Shown: positions 1 through 8,462 of the stretch, in pieces
Layout: each line of letters opens with the position of its first letter
Numbering within the stretch: position 1 is the first letter of the stretch
Assembly: GCA_965661765.1 (NCBI GenBank)
Contig: CBFIFE010000005.1
Coordinates: 20,548 to 84,547, forward strand
DNA from: JBMYZL01 sp965661765
Lineage (GTDB): Bacteria; Bacteroidota; Bacteroidia; Flavobacteriales_D; Sanyastnellaceae
DNA: 64,000 nt
Reading direction: 5' to 3'
Notes under the pieces: generated by a model
The model's input: only the letters and a program-made list of their open reading frames with translations
Told to the model about the DNA's origin: nothing
The model's database searches: none
Made by a program: the position numbers and the translations under genes

Positions 1-555
1 GTGCCGCAATCCAGCGCGGGCAAGGCCACCGAACTTGTGATGATGCGCAAGGGGCAATTGCAAGTCATGGAGGCAAAGGGCGACTTGCAACACCTTGAAT
101 TCCGGATTCCCTCCCGGGGACTGATCGGACTGCGGAACCAAGTTTTGACCGCAACAGCTGGCGAGGCGGTCATGACGCACCGATTCGATGGCTACGAGCC
201 ATGGGCTGGAGAACTGGCGACGCGGTCCACGGGCTCTTTGGTGTCCTCTGAATTGGGCCAAGCGCGGGCTTACGAAATTGACCGGCTCCAAGACCGAGGC
301 ATCTTCTTCATCGATCCAGGTGAAGAGATTTACAAGGGTCAAGTCGTCGGCGAAGGAAGCCGCGAAAACGACATGGAACTCAACCTCGTTCGGGGCAAGA
401 AGCTCACGAACATGCGGGCATCCGGCGCCGACAAAGGGCTGCGCATCGCCCCTGCACGCAAAATGTCCCTCGAAGAGTTGATGGAATTCATCAACGACGA
501 CGAGTACCTAGAGGTCACGCCGAAAAGTTTGCGCATTCGAAAGATTCCGAAGTAA
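1..555 (+). CDS. typA: Translational GTPase TypA/BipA, C-terminal fragment
   Basis: The 184 residues are the C-terminal part of the ribosome-associated GTPase TypA/BipA, which acts in 50S assembly and stress or cold adaptation. The GTPase domain lies upstream of the window, so the gene is cut by the edge and the first GTG is not a real start. Diagnostic pieces are the GLIGLRNQ segment, the TRSTGSLVSSE stretch, IDPGEEIYKGQVVGE and the KKLTNMRASGADKG motif of the TypA-specific C-terminal domain, followed by the usual basic tail. A short inverted repeat (544-550 with 557-563) follows the stop but has no T-run. Confidence 0.95.
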   Translation: MPQSSAGKATELVMMRKGQLQVMEAKGDLQHLEFRIPSRGLIGLRNQVLTATAGEAVMTHRFDGYEPWAGELATRSTGSLVSSELGQARAYEIDRLQDRGIFFIDPGEEIYKGQVVGEGSRENDMELNLVRGKKLTNMRASGADKGLRIAPARKMSLEELMEFINDDEYLEVTPKSLRIRKIPK

Positions 556-577
556 ATCGGAATTGACTCAAGACCTG

Positions 578-585
578 TACTTTTG
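578..585 (+). promoter_or_regulatory. Bacteroidota -7 box (TACTTTTG)
   Basis: This is an exact match to the TAnnTTTG -7 element read by the Bacteroidota primary sigma factor. Only four bases separate it from the ATG at 590, which predicts a leaderless or nearly leaderless mRNA. No clear TTTG -33 element is visible at the usual distance. Confidence 0.45.
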
Positions 586-589
586 AGGT

Positions 590-1375
590 ATGGCCATTTG
601 CCTAACCCCCAAACACGCCATGCTGCTGTCTGCCGCCGACTCAGTTTTGCACTCAATACTTACGCCAGCAATCAAGCAAAACTGGGTGTTTGGCTTGCCC
701 AAATCTGGAACCACAATCTTCGCAAAGGCCCTTTCAACGGCAACCGACGAATCCGTACTATTGGACACGCCATTGCTCTGGGAATCGGCAACATCACCGT
801 TGTCAACAAGTCAATTTCAGGAACTTCGCAACATGCATCCTGTCACCTTCAAGACGCGATTAGTCAAGGAACCCAATTCGACGATATACCCCGAAAGCGT
901 GATGGAGACCCTGTCCAAAACCAACCACTTGCTTCTCGTACGAACCCCAGCTCAAAACATCCGGTCTCACCTCGATCGATTGAACATCCCCGGGAATGCA
1001 CAAAGCATCAAAGGCCTGAGAGTGAACAAGAATTACGCCAAATTTTTCGATCGCAATGCTCAACTCCCACCGGCCATCGCATTGGCTCACCGATGGAGAA
1101 ATGTTCACAACAAAGCGGTTTGGATGAGGCAAGAGGTAGGTGTTTTTTGGTTCGAAGATTTCGTTGATAATCCGAACGATACCATTCAAAAGGCGGCCAG
1201 CCACTTGAACCTGTCGGTAACTAGGAACGTTGATCGCGTACTCAAACAACAACTTCAACCTAAGGGCAAAAACAGAACGGCGCTACCGAGTGCTTTTTTC
1301 GGGGAAGACATATTGACGGAGATTCAATCCATCACGGACGAGACTTGTCGAAAGATGAGGGCCGCTGGCGATTAG
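590..1375 (+). CDS. Sulfotransferase family protein
   Basis: This 261-residue protein has the 5'-phosphosulfate-binding loop of PAPS-dependent sulfotransferases (GLPKSGTT, residues 35-42). A segment resembling the 3'-phosphate-binding region follows at about 117-127 (VRTPAQNIRSH). It would move sulfate from PAPS to a hydroxyl or amino group of a carbohydrate or lipid. There is no signal peptide, so it is probably cytosolic. It precedes a convergent TDP-Fuc4NAc-type sugar cluster, which suggests a surface glycan as acceptor; that is inference. Its last 44 bases overlap the end of the convergent gene at 1332, which is unusually long for a tail-to-tail overlap. The family call is firm and the substrate is unknown. 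Confidence 0.75.
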   Translation: MAICLTPKHAMLLSAADSVLHSILTPAIKQNWVFGLPKSGTTIFAKALSTATDESVLLDTPLLWESATSPLSTSQFQELRNMHPVTFKTRLVKEPNSTIYPESVMETLSKTNHLLLVRTPAQNIRSHLDRLNIPGNAQSIKGLRVNKNYAKFFDRNAQLPPAIALAHRWRNVHNKAVWMRQEVGVFWFEDFVDNPNDTIQKAASHLNLSVTRNVDRVLKQQLQPKGKNRTALPSAFFGEDILTEIQSITDETCRKMRAAGD

Positions 1376-2510
1376 GCAACTGACCCAGACGTACGTCCGT
1401 TACGAATTTCAGGAAAGCGGCCTGCACCCCTGGCTTCCCGAATACTTGTTGAACCAGCTGACGGTTGTGTAGGCGATCTGTTTCGCCCAATGGCTCGAGG
1501 GCCTCTTCGGCGATGTAATTACCTGCGAGTTTCGTGAAAACAAAACCTGTGGTCTGCATAAAACGGGAGAAATGGCACTCTTCTCTGATGCAAATCCGCA
1601 TTCCCGACCACAAACCGATAACGATTGAACCCGTCCCTTGGGTGCGAATGTTGTAAATCATCAAAACGGAATGGGACTGAATCCAATCTAAGTATACTTC
1701 AAGGCTCATTCGACTGGTTTGGCTCGTCCAATTTGAGCCAAAAAGGCACTTGCCCATAAAATGAACCGCGTATTTGAAGCGCACCCCGCCGTAACCCAAA
1801 TTTCCAGATGCCTTTACGCCATTGCGACCCACTGACCTCCACAGATTCCAAAGCAAATCTGGTTGGTTGCCCGTGTTGCCTGCACTCGTGCCAATTAGCA
1901 CACGCCGAGGTTGTTGGGTCACATAAGTGCTTGGAAGTCGTTCAGGGAGTTGATTGTACCAAGTCGGATAGGTCTTCATCGGCGGAGGTGGCAAGAAGGG
2001 CAAGAAATACGCATCCTGCTCCAACAATGTAGACACCGCGTCAATTCTTGTAATTACCTGAGAGAATCGTTTGATTTCTCTATTCAGTTGGGCCCTGCCC
2101 ATCAATCGCTTCAACCCAATGGAAAACTTCAGCAGCAGGGCATTTACCACAGCTGTTTTGGGCAGAAACAAATTCTTGCTCAACTCAGGAAATGTTCGAT
2201 AGTAATCGTCACCCCATGTCGCCCAAACGATGGGTACCTCAGGCCCAATAGATTCAATCCATGGAAACATATCAGGCTTGAGGCGATGGACAACGACTGC
2301 ATTCACACCTTCCCTCAACCGCATATTGACCTCTTCGTGGGTGGCGAGCAACCCAGGCCAATCTTGCATCGGCTCCTCGATTCGTTCATTTGGATGCAGC
2401 CACCAGTAATTTTCAATTTCAGGCAACTCTCGAAGCGCAGTCGCCAGCATCCTCACCGATTGGTGATCATATGCCAAATGCAGCACAATGACATACTCAG
2501 CCCCATGCAT
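1332..2510 (-). CDS. TDP-Fuc4NAc:lipid II Fuc4NAc transferase-like (WecF family)
   Basis: This protein of about 392 residues resembles the glycosyltransferase 56 family. In enterobacteria WecF adds 4-acetamido-4,6-dideoxygalactose from its TDP donor to lipid-linked ECA precursor. Supporting segments are VLIGTSAGNTGNQPDLL (matching the ILVGNSGDRSNEH region of WecF), WATWGDDYYR (matching WHIWGADLYE) and IRTQGTGSIVIGLWSG (matching ARQQGIGTLCLLIQAG). The ATG at 2510 is preferred over a TTG at 2525. It overlaps the end of the upstream wecE by 14 bases, so the two are co-transcribed. Overall identity to WecF is modest, and the acceptor in this organism is unlikely to be ECA itself. Confidence 0.7.
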   Translation of the reverse strand: MHGAEYVIVLHLAYDHQSVRMLATALRELPEIENYWWLHPNERIEEPMQDWPGLLATHEEVNMRLREGVNAVVVHRLKPDMFPWIESIGPEVPIVWATWGDDYYRTFPELSKNLFLPKTAVVNALLLKFSIGLKRLMGRAQLNREIKRFSQVITRIDAVSTLLEQDAYFLPFLPPPPMKTYPTWYNQLPERLPSTYVTQQPRRVLIGTSAGNTGNQPDLLWNLWRSVGRNGVKASGNLGYGGVRFKYAVHFMGKCLFGSNWTSQTSRMSLEVYLDWIQSHSVLMIYNIRTQGTGSIVIGLWSGMRICIREECHFSRFMQTTGFVFTKLAGNYIAEEALEPLGETDRLHNRQLVQQVFGKPGVQAAFLKFVTDVRLGQLPNRQRPSSFDKSRP

Positions 2511-3630
2511 CAGAAACCACCGCAATTACGCGTTCAACGTCACCCTCAGTCAACCCCAAATGCATCGGCAATCGAACCAATTCATCTGAAAAACGCTCTG
2601 CATTGGGCGCGCTTGCTGTCCACTTCATGCGTTGGGCAAAAGGACTGGCGTGCAGAGCCTGATAGTGAAAATGCACCATGACCCCTCGAGCTTTTGACTT
2701 TGTGATGAAATCACTTCTGTGGTCCAAGGAATTCGCCCTCAAATAAAACAAATGCCCATTAGTGCTGGTCCTCCAATCCGGTGGCAAACTACGCTGAGGC
2801 AACCGCTCCGAAAGCTTGTTATAGTAAGTTCTCCAAATCGCTACTCGTCGGTCTGTGATGGCAGTCAACGACTCCAATTGAGCCAGCAAATAGGCCATTG
2901 TGTATTCATTCGGGAGAAAACTGCTGCCTACATCCATCCAGCCATATTTGTTCACATCACCGCGATAAAATGCCTGACGATTCGTGCCTTTCTCCCAAAT
3001 GATACAAGCGCGCTCCCAGAATTCCTCGTTGTTGACGACCAAGCAGCCGCCTTCTCCGCAAGAGACATTCTTTGTCTCGTGGAATGAAAACGTTGCCAGA
3101 TCACCAACAGTTCCCAAGGGCTGCTTCCCTTCTGGCGTCAAAAAAGCACCAATAGACTGCGCAGCGTCCTCAACTAGCAGAGCCTTTTTTTCTCTGCAAA
3201 ATTTTTGAATCCCCTCCAAGTCATAGGAAACACCAGCGTAGTGGACCACAACGACCACTTTGACTTGCTCTGTCCAGACCGCTTGAACCTCCTTCAGGCC
3301 GACATGGGGCGAATCTTCTGTCGAGTCTGCGAAAAGAGGTTTTGCACCTCTCAAAACAAAAGCGTTTGCTGATGAAACAAAAGTATAAGAAGGCACAATG
3401 AAGGCATCACCTGGCCCGATTTCCGACAAAATCGCTGCCATATCCAATGCTGAGGAACACGATGTTGTAGGTAGAACTTTGCGTCCGAAATTTGCCTGAA
3501 ACCAATCCTGAACTTTCTTCGTAAAAATCCCATCTCCGCACATGCCGTGACCATGCAAAACCTCAGAAACATATTGTGTCTCATGGCCGACTTGCCCAGG
3601 CAAATTGAATGGAATTCTAGCGGTGCTCAT
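2497..3630 (-). CDS. wecE: dTDP-4-amino-4,6-dideoxygalactose transaminase
   Basis: This 377-residue PLP-dependent sugar aminotransferase of the DegT/DnrJ/EryC1 fold converts TDP-4-keto-6-deoxyglucose to TDP-4-amino-4,6-dideoxygalactose. The PLP-binding segment VEDAAQ lies at about 153-158. The Schiff-base lysine is K187 in FSFHETKN. The segments IVPSYTFVSSANAFVLRGAK and REKGTNR-like WEKGTNRQAFYRGDVNKY are typical of WecE/RffA. I chose the internal ATG at 3630 over 3657 because the protein then starts like WecE (short lead, then IPFNLP), and a TAnnTTTG box lies 6 bases upstream. With the WecD-like gene nearby it could supply TDP-Fuc4NAc. Confidence 0.88.
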   Translation of the reverse strand: MSTARIPFNLPGQVGHETQYVSEVLHGHGMCGDGIFTKKVQDWFQANFGRKVLPTTSCSSALDMAAILSEIGPGDAFIVPSYTFVSSANAFVLRGAKPLFADSTEDSPHVGLKEVQAVWTEQVKVVVVVHYAGVSYDLEGIQKFCREKKALLVEDAAQSIGAFLTPEGKQPLGTVGDLATFSFHETKNVSCGEGGCLVVNNEEFWERACIIWEKGTNRQAFYRGDVNKYGWMDVGSSFLPNEYTMAYLLAQLESLTAITDRRVAIWRTYYNKLSERLPQRSLPPDWRTSTNGHLFYLRANSLDHRSDFITKSKARGVMVHFHYQALHASPFAQRMKWTASAPNAERFSDELVRLPMHLGLTEGDVERVIAVVSDAWG

Positions 3631-3636
3631 ATTGAA

Positions 3637-3644
3637 CAAAGTTA
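3637..3644 (-). promoter_or_regulatory. Bacteroidota -7 box (TAACTTTG) of wecE
   Basis: An exact TAnnTTTG element on the minus strand sits 6 bases before the wecE ATG at 3630. It lies in the 56-bp divergent spacer shared with the hexapeptide transferase. Its position argues that the longer ORF beginning at 3657 is not the translated form. No good -33 element was found. Confidence 0.45.
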
Positions 3645-3686
3645 AACTGTTCTGCATCTCTTCTCACTCGCTCAAAAAACAACCAC

Positions 3687-4172
3687 TTGGAACAGAAAAG
3701 CATCATTCACCCAGGCGCAGAAATCGCCGACAACGTCACGATTGGTCATTTTTGCCACATACATGAGGGCGTGAACATCGGTGCGGGCACCGTGATCAAA
3801 GACTATGTAGAACTGCGTCCTGGGACGACAATCGGTGAAAATTGTTACATTGACTCCAGGGTGAGTTCTTCAGGAAATGCGGTAATCGGCGACAATGTGA
3901 CACTGAGATATGACACAATCATTGCCCGGGGTGTTCGTGTGGGTGACAACACTTATTTCAGTCCTCGTGTGATGACGAACAACCTCGACTCCGGAGGGGC
4001 TTCAATCGGCGGAGCACAAGTGGGTGCAAATTGCTTCATCGGTACCAATGCCGTTCTTCACCACGGCATCAACATCGGTGACAATGTGGTTGTGGGAGCG
4101 CTGAGTTTTGTCAACAAAGACTGTCCCGCCGGAGTCACCATAGCAGGCATTCCCGCAAAGCCCTTGAAATGA
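3687..4172 (+). CDS. Left-handed beta-helix (hexapeptide repeat) acyltransferase
   Basis: The 161 residues are almost entirely hexapeptide repeats ([LIV]-G-x4), as in VTIGHFCHIHEGVNIGAG, TTIGEN and VVIGDN-like units. This predicts a trimeric left-handed beta-helix O- or N-acyltransferase using an acyl-CoA donor. The C-terminal GIPAKPLK is the usual cap of sugar and amino-sugar acetyltransferases. The only sensible start is TTG at 3687, because no ATG lies upstream in frame. It overlaps the next gene by ATGA, so the two are translationally coupled. A second acetyltransferase beside a WecD-like one may mean two acylations on the pathway or a function on another sugar. Confidence 0.72.
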   Translation: MEQKSIIHPGAEIADNVTIGHFCHIHEGVNIGAGTVIKDYVELRPGTTIGENCYIDSRVSSSGNAVIGDNVTLRYDTIIARGVRVGDNTYFSPRVMTNNLDSGGASIGGAQVGANCFIGTNAVLHHGINIGDNVVVGALSFVNKDCPAGVTIAGIPAKPLK

Positions 4173-4975
4173 AGGTTACTGAAGCTTGGGAAAGTTCATT
4201 TTTTGGTTTCCCAATTCTGGAAATGGAATTGGAACCATCAGATGTACACCCTGACCGACTATCAACCCTTGCACAAAGCATTTCAGATGAACTCGAAAAG
4301 GGATCGCCGGAGCACCTTTTCAAAGCATCTCTGGATGCACAACTGATTCAAGGGGCTCCCGTCTTGGAGCGATTGGGGTTTGAGCTTTGGGAGACCCGAT
4401 TCGTCTGGATGACCCAAATGACGAGTTCATTATTGGTTCAGGAATTCGGTGTCCAAAATTCGGATTCAACTTTTTCAATCCACTGGAATCAACCCGAAGA
4501 CAATGAAGAAATCGTTGAAATGGCCGTCGAACTTGTGGCCCAGTCCCATGACGTAATCACCCGGTTCGATTCGCCGTTTTACCCTTCCGGTAGTGGGTCT
4601 CGCTGGTACAAAAGCTGGCTGGAAGATGTTTTGAACACGCCTTCTACTTTGGTGAGTTTGGCTAGACACAAGCCTTCGGGCAAATTGGCTGGTTTTTTTC
4701 TCTACCAGCGCAAAGGAGAGCAAAAGGGCTGTCCAGTTTTCAAAGGAATTCTCAGTGCCGTATCTCCCGAATTTCGCGGAAACAAGTTGCACATTCACCT
4801 GCAAAAGGAAATTTTTAAGAAGATTTCAAAATCAGGCGAAACAGTTTGGTTGGACAATACCACACAATTGTCCAATTATCCAATCATTCGAAATCATGCC
4901 CGGTCGGGACGAAGACCACAAGAAATACAATTGGTGTTCTTCAAAGGCCCACATCGCAAAGACATGGTGCCCTGA
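4169..4975 (+). CDS. GNAT N-acetyltransferase, WecD-like (dTDP-fucosamine acetyltransferase)
   Basis: This 268-residue protein begins with WESSFFGFPIL, matching the W-x2-(A/S)FFG start characteristic of WecD. It ends in a GNAT fold with a beta4-alpha3 acetyl-CoA site around VSPEFRGNKLHIHLQ. The terminal LDNTTQLSNYPIIRNHARSG corresponds to the VATQMGNTAALKRYIQSG region of WecD. WecD acetylates the 4-amino group of TDP-4-amino-4,6-dideoxygalactose, which is the WecE product, and wecE lies divergently 540 bp away. It is coupled to the preceding gene by an ATGA overlap. It is longer than E. coli WecD (about 224 residues) and the match is distant, so the substrate is inferred from context. Confidence 0.62.
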   Translation: MKVTEAWESSFFGFPILEMELEPSDVHPDRLSTLAQSISDELEKGSPEHLFKASLDAQLIQGAPVLERLGFELWETRFVWMTQMTSSLLVQEFGVQNSDSTFSIHWNQPEDNEEIVEMAVELVAQSHDVITRFDSPFYPSGSGSRWYKSWLEDVLNTPSTLVSLARHKPSGKLAGFFLYQRKGEQKGCPVFKGILSAVSPEFRGNKLHIHLQKEIFKKISKSGETVWLDNTTQLSNYPIIRNHARSGRRPQEIQLVFFKGPHRKDMVP

Positions 4976-4993
4976 ATTTTTTGAAGCTCGAAT

Positions 4994-6490
4994 CTACAAG
5001 CGGATAACAAAGGTGGTGCCCTCATCTATTGTCGATTCCATCACGAAGATTTCCCCGCCATGGTATTCTTCAATAATCCGTTTGACCAAGGAAAGGCCCA
5101 ATCCCCACCCCCTTGTTTTTGTCGTATAACCAGGTGCAAAAACATCCTTCCAACGGGACTTGGGAATGCCCTTTCCTGTGTCTCCGACAAACAACTCGAA
5201 ACTCTCGCCAGATGTGTTGATCTTCAAAGCAATCTGGCCCTTCCCATCCATGGCATCAACAGCATTGCGTATCAAATTCTCAAGCACCCAACTGAACAAA
5301 GAAGTGCTCAAGCGCGCCTGAAGGTCTCGATCGCTTTCTTCCACATCGAAGGTCAATTCAATTTTCGATGAAATGCGGGGGCGCATGTAGATGACGGTGG
5401 ACTCGATGATGTCGGCGACGACGTGGGGTTTGAGTTCCGGCTTAGATCCGATTTTGCTGAAGCGGTCAACCACGACGTTGAGCCGGTCGATGTCGCGGTT
5501 CATCTCGACGAGGTATTCGCGCGGCACATCATCAATGCCTTCCAGCAACCCCGTCCAAGCCATCAAAGAGGACAACGGCGTGCCCAATTGGTGGGCGGTT
5601 TCTTTGGCCATGCCGACCCAGACTTGGTCTTGTTCAGAACGCCGAAAACTGCTGAAAATCATGTAAGCCGTCATCAAGAAAACGGCGATCAAGGTCAACT
5701 GGACAAAAGGGAAATACTGCAACTGAGTGAGCACCGCCGAATCGGCGAAATAGATGTAATGCAAGCCATCGGGCAACTGAATGGCCAATGGGGGATTGGA
5801 GGATTGCATTTCGGTGAGCAACCGCTGCAGGCGAACCGGGTCATCGATGTCGGCAGCGTCGACGCCCTGGTGGCGCAACACCTTCTCCCGAGCCTCGTCC
5901 ATCAACACGACCGGGACAGATGCCGAATTCATCACTGTTTCAGAAATGAATGAATTGATCAGGTCCTGCATGGTCGACTTGAGCTCATTGAAACGGGTGC
6001 TCTGCGACCAATACACCCTGTGACCCACTTCTTGAAACACAATGGGCGCATGAGATGATTCCATCGCCATCCGCAAGGAATCCCGATTGACATCTGACGC
6101 GATGTTCACGGCGTACAACTCCTTTCCCTCGTCGTCGACAATGAGAACAGGAATGGTCTTGTTCGCCCACAAAAATTCAGTCACAAATGTCAAATCCATG
6201 CCGTCCGGCGGGTTGTCCACCAGCCTGTAGGCGTCGGCCAGGCGGTCGGCTTTTTCACGCTCCTCCTGGCTCAGTTCCTCGAAAAGGGCTTGGGTGTAAC
6301 GAACCAACTCCGCCCGTTGACGGATGGCCTCTGACCAAACCCGCACGCGGGATTGCTCTTCTTGTCGAATGCGATCTGCGATGCTGTTCGCATACCACAA
6401 TGTGGCGACAACAATGACCATGGCGGCAACGAGAAGCGCACGGTTCCACCATTGGCGACGAGAAACAAGCTGTTCAGACCGCAACGCCAT
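4994..6490 (-). CDS. Membrane sensor histidine kinase
   Basis: This protein of about 498 residues has two transmembrane helices (roughly 17-34 and 265-282) bracketing a periplasmic sensor region. The dimerisation/phosphoacceptor helix carries AKETAHQLGTPLSSL with H300 as the phosphorylated histidine. The HATPase domain has the N box NLIRNAVDAM, GDTGKGIP and GWGLGLSLVKRI. It is the last gene of a four-gene minus-strand operon behind a T9SS surface protein and its PorP/SprF partner. The start may be ATG 6490 or the TTG at 6502, whose TTGA overlaps the upstream stop. No response regulator is adjacent, so its partner is unknown. Confidence 0.85.
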   Translation of the reverse strand: MALRSEQLVSRRQWWNRALLVAAMVIVVATLWYANSIADRIRQEEQSRVRVWSEAIRQRAELVRYTQALFEELSQEEREKADRLADAYRLVDNPPDGMDLTFVTEFLWANKTIPVLIVDDEGKELYAVNIASDVNRDSLRMAMESSHAPIVFQEVGHRVYWSQSTRFNELKSTMQDLINSFISETVMNSASVPVVLMDEAREKVLRHQGVDAADIDDPVRLQRLLTEMQSSNPPLAIQLPDGLHYIYFADSAVLTQLQYFPFVQLTLIAVFLMTAYMIFSSFRRSEQDQVWVGMAKETAHQLGTPLSSLMAWTGLLEGIDDVPREYLVEMNRDIDRLNVVVDRFSKIGSKPELKPHVVADIIESTVIYMRPRISSKIELTFDVEESDRDLQARLSTSLFSWVLENLIRNAVDAMDGKGQIALKINTSGESFELFVGDTGKGIPKSRWKDVFAPGYTTKTRGWGLGLSLVKRIIEEYHGGEIFVMESTIDEGTTFVIRL

Positions 6491-6498
6491 CGCTCCGA

Positions 6499-7458
6499 TC
6501 AATCATAAGCTGGACAGGACGTGTAGCGACCGCGGGCATTGCCGCTGCAGGCATTGATTCCGATGACCACTTCATGCGAATTCGCAGAAGCCGCTCGCAT
6601 CACAGATGTGGTGAATCCATACGCATAACCGATGGAGAGATACTCCAAAACCTTGACCCGTGCTGTGGCGATCAAGGCCGAGGAAGTCCGATAGCCGAGG
6701 CCAAATCCAGCCACGTCATTGTAGTCCAGCGCCAAAATCAAATCCGCCGTCGCCGGAACCGCTGCGCCAATGCGCAACTGGGCGCTGGGCCGAAAATTCC
6801 AATCCCTGTACAACTCCACCTTCCCGTTCGCTGTCAAGGCAAAATGCGTTCGAAACTCCGACTGTGCGCCGATGTCAGCAAGGCTGGCTCCGGTGGCGTT
6901 GATCAAACTCGCCCCGACAAACCACTCCTTGTCGTAAATCGCCAAACCAATGTCCAAAGAGGGAAACACAAACGCCGATTCGCCGAGAAACGCCGGATCG
7001 TTCGCCACTTCCACCTCGGGCAAGTCCAAGAGGGCCTGGTTGAGTCGGAATTGGTACAAACCCGCGCTCAAACCTGCTGCCAGCCGGGCGCCACTGGTCA
7101 GTTTCAAGTTGTAGGCATACGCCAAATTCACCCCCAAGTGCCCCCACGGGCCAGCCTCATCCGACTCCACCCGACCCCCAAACCCGTGGAAGTTCGGCCC
7201 CTGCTCAGCGATTTGACCATGCAGATTCACGAACGATGTTCGAGGCGCTCCCTCAAAACCCGACCACTGAGAACGGTGGCCGAAATGCAAGTCCAAACAC
7301 TCCCGAGAACCCGCCAACGCCGGATTGTCTTGAAAGGGGTTGAGCATCGCCGTGGTGCGAATGGGCAATTGCTGGGCGCTCAATGGGCCAGCCAGCCCCA
7401 ACAAGCACAATGCAAGCACAACCACGGGCCAAGTTTTCACCATTGTTTGAAACCTCAT
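6499..7458 (-). CDS. PorP/SprF family type IX secretion outer-membrane protein
   Basis: This 319-residue outer-membrane beta-barrel has a signal peptide (hydrophobic VVVLALCLLGLAGPLSA, then QQ). The family hallmark NPFQDNPALAGSRECLDLHFGHRSQW follows directly. PorP/SprF proteins anchor or help export T9SS type B cargo, and genes of this family normally sit next to such a cargo gene. Here the ATG at 7458 overlaps the cargo stop by ATGA, which fixes the start and makes the upstream 39 codons of the open frame spurious. The two proteins therefore very likely form a partner pair at the cell surface. Confidence 0.85.
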   Translation of the reverse strand: MRFQTMVKTWPVVVLALCLLGLAGPLSAQQLPIRTTAMLNPFQDNPALAGSRECLDLHFGHRSQWSGFEGAPRTSFVNLHGQIAEQGPNFHGFGGRVESDEAGPWGHLGVNLAYAYNLKLTSGARLAAGLSAGLYQFRLNQALLDLPEVEVANDPAFLGESAFVFPSLDIGLAIYDKEWFVGASLINATGASLADIGAQSEFRTHFALTANGKVELYRDWNFRPSAQLRIGAAVPATADLILALDYNDVAGFGLGYRTSSALIATARVKVLEYLSIGYAYGFTTSVMRAASANSHEVVIGINACSGNARGRYTSCPAYD

Positions 7459-8462
7459 CGCACGATGCTTACATAACCCGTGATCGGGTCCAGCGCCAAG
7501 GCGCTGTCGTTCAAGTCTATTGCGTAATAATATGTGCCCGTGGGCACAGGCTTCCCGCCATTTCTGCCATCCCATGGTGTCACATAGCCAATGGACCGGA
7601 AGACCTCCGCTCCCAGGCGATTGAACACCCGCACCTCTGCCCGTTCATAAGCCAGCAGTCCCGGAATCAACCACAAATCGTTGATCAGGTCGTCATTGGG
7701 GGTGAAGCCTGTGGGAATGTCGAATGGATTGCCAACCGTCACCGTCACATCATCGGAATAGGCGCAAGCCCCGATGAATCCATCCACAACATAGGTCACC
7801 GTTGCTTCCGGCGTCGACTCCACTTCACCTCCCGTCGACGCATTGAGCCCCGTGTTGGGGAACCAAGTGTAGCCCAAATCCAAATCGCCACCATCCACCG
7901 TCAAAGTCACTGACTGCCCTGGCACCAAGTTCGCCGTACAGCACGCATCAATGCCAATGGCTGAACCCGAAATGTACACCTGCAAAGCACAAGTCGACAC
8001 CGTGACGTCATGCGCTGTTCCGATGAGCAGCAGGTATTTTGCATTGGGGTCAAGGGTCGAGGTGGACAACGAAAAGTCTGAGGCCGATTCAACGCAATCT
8101 GAAACGGGAACATAAGACGACACATCGCAGAAGTCCTGTTGATCCGGCTTCACGACGACCGCCTTCAACAAATCTGGCACGCCCCCAGCGCTGCAATCGA
8201 TTCCCGCAATGCTGATGTCTGCATTGCCAGGTACGGATGTGATGGAGTTCGTGGTGAAAACACCGACAGCCAACCACGGCGTATCCACACATCCGATGGA
8301 GACCTCCAAAGTGTCCTGTATGCTCAATTCCTCCCACTGCTCACCACAGAGAAGGGTGGGGTTGTCGCAGGTTTGGCCCAAAACCTGGGCGGACAAAAAC
8401 AACAACACAGCCCAAAGGCCCAGCGTTCGCAACCGGCAACCATTCATGCAATCGGAACGCAT
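7455..8462 (-). CDS. Secreted surface protein with T9SS type B (gliding motility-associated) C-terminal domain
   Basis: The 335-residue protein has a Sec signal peptide (WAVLLFLSAQVLG) and a Cys-rich N-terminal adhesin-like region. The type B sorting domain lies at about 250-335, with IPTGFTPNDDLINDLW, the EVRVFNRLGAEVFRS strand, WDGRNGGKPVPTGTYYYAIDL and a short basic end. Such CTDs direct export through the type IX machinery and, in gliding species, attachment to the motile surface. The ATG at 8462 overlaps the stop of the biotin carrier gene (TGATG). The following PorP/SprF gene is its likely anchor. At 335 residues it is short for this class. Confidence 0.85.
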   Translation of the reverse strand: MRSDCMNGCRLRTLGLWAVLLFLSAQVLGQTCDNPTLLCGEQWEELSIQDTLEVSIGCVDTPWLAVGVFTTNSITSVPGNADISIAGIDCSAGGVPDLLKAVVVKPDQQDFCDVSSYVPVSDCVESASDFSLSTSTLDPNAKYLLLIGTAHDVTVSTCALQVYISGSAIGIDACCTANLVPGQSVTLTVDGGDLDLGYTWFPNTGLNASTGGEVESTPEATVTYVVDGFIGACAYSDDVTVTVGNPFDIPTGFTPNDDLINDLWLIPGLLAYERAEVRVFNRLGAEVFRSIGYVTPWDGRNGGKPVPTGTYYYAIDLNDSALALDPITGYVSIVR

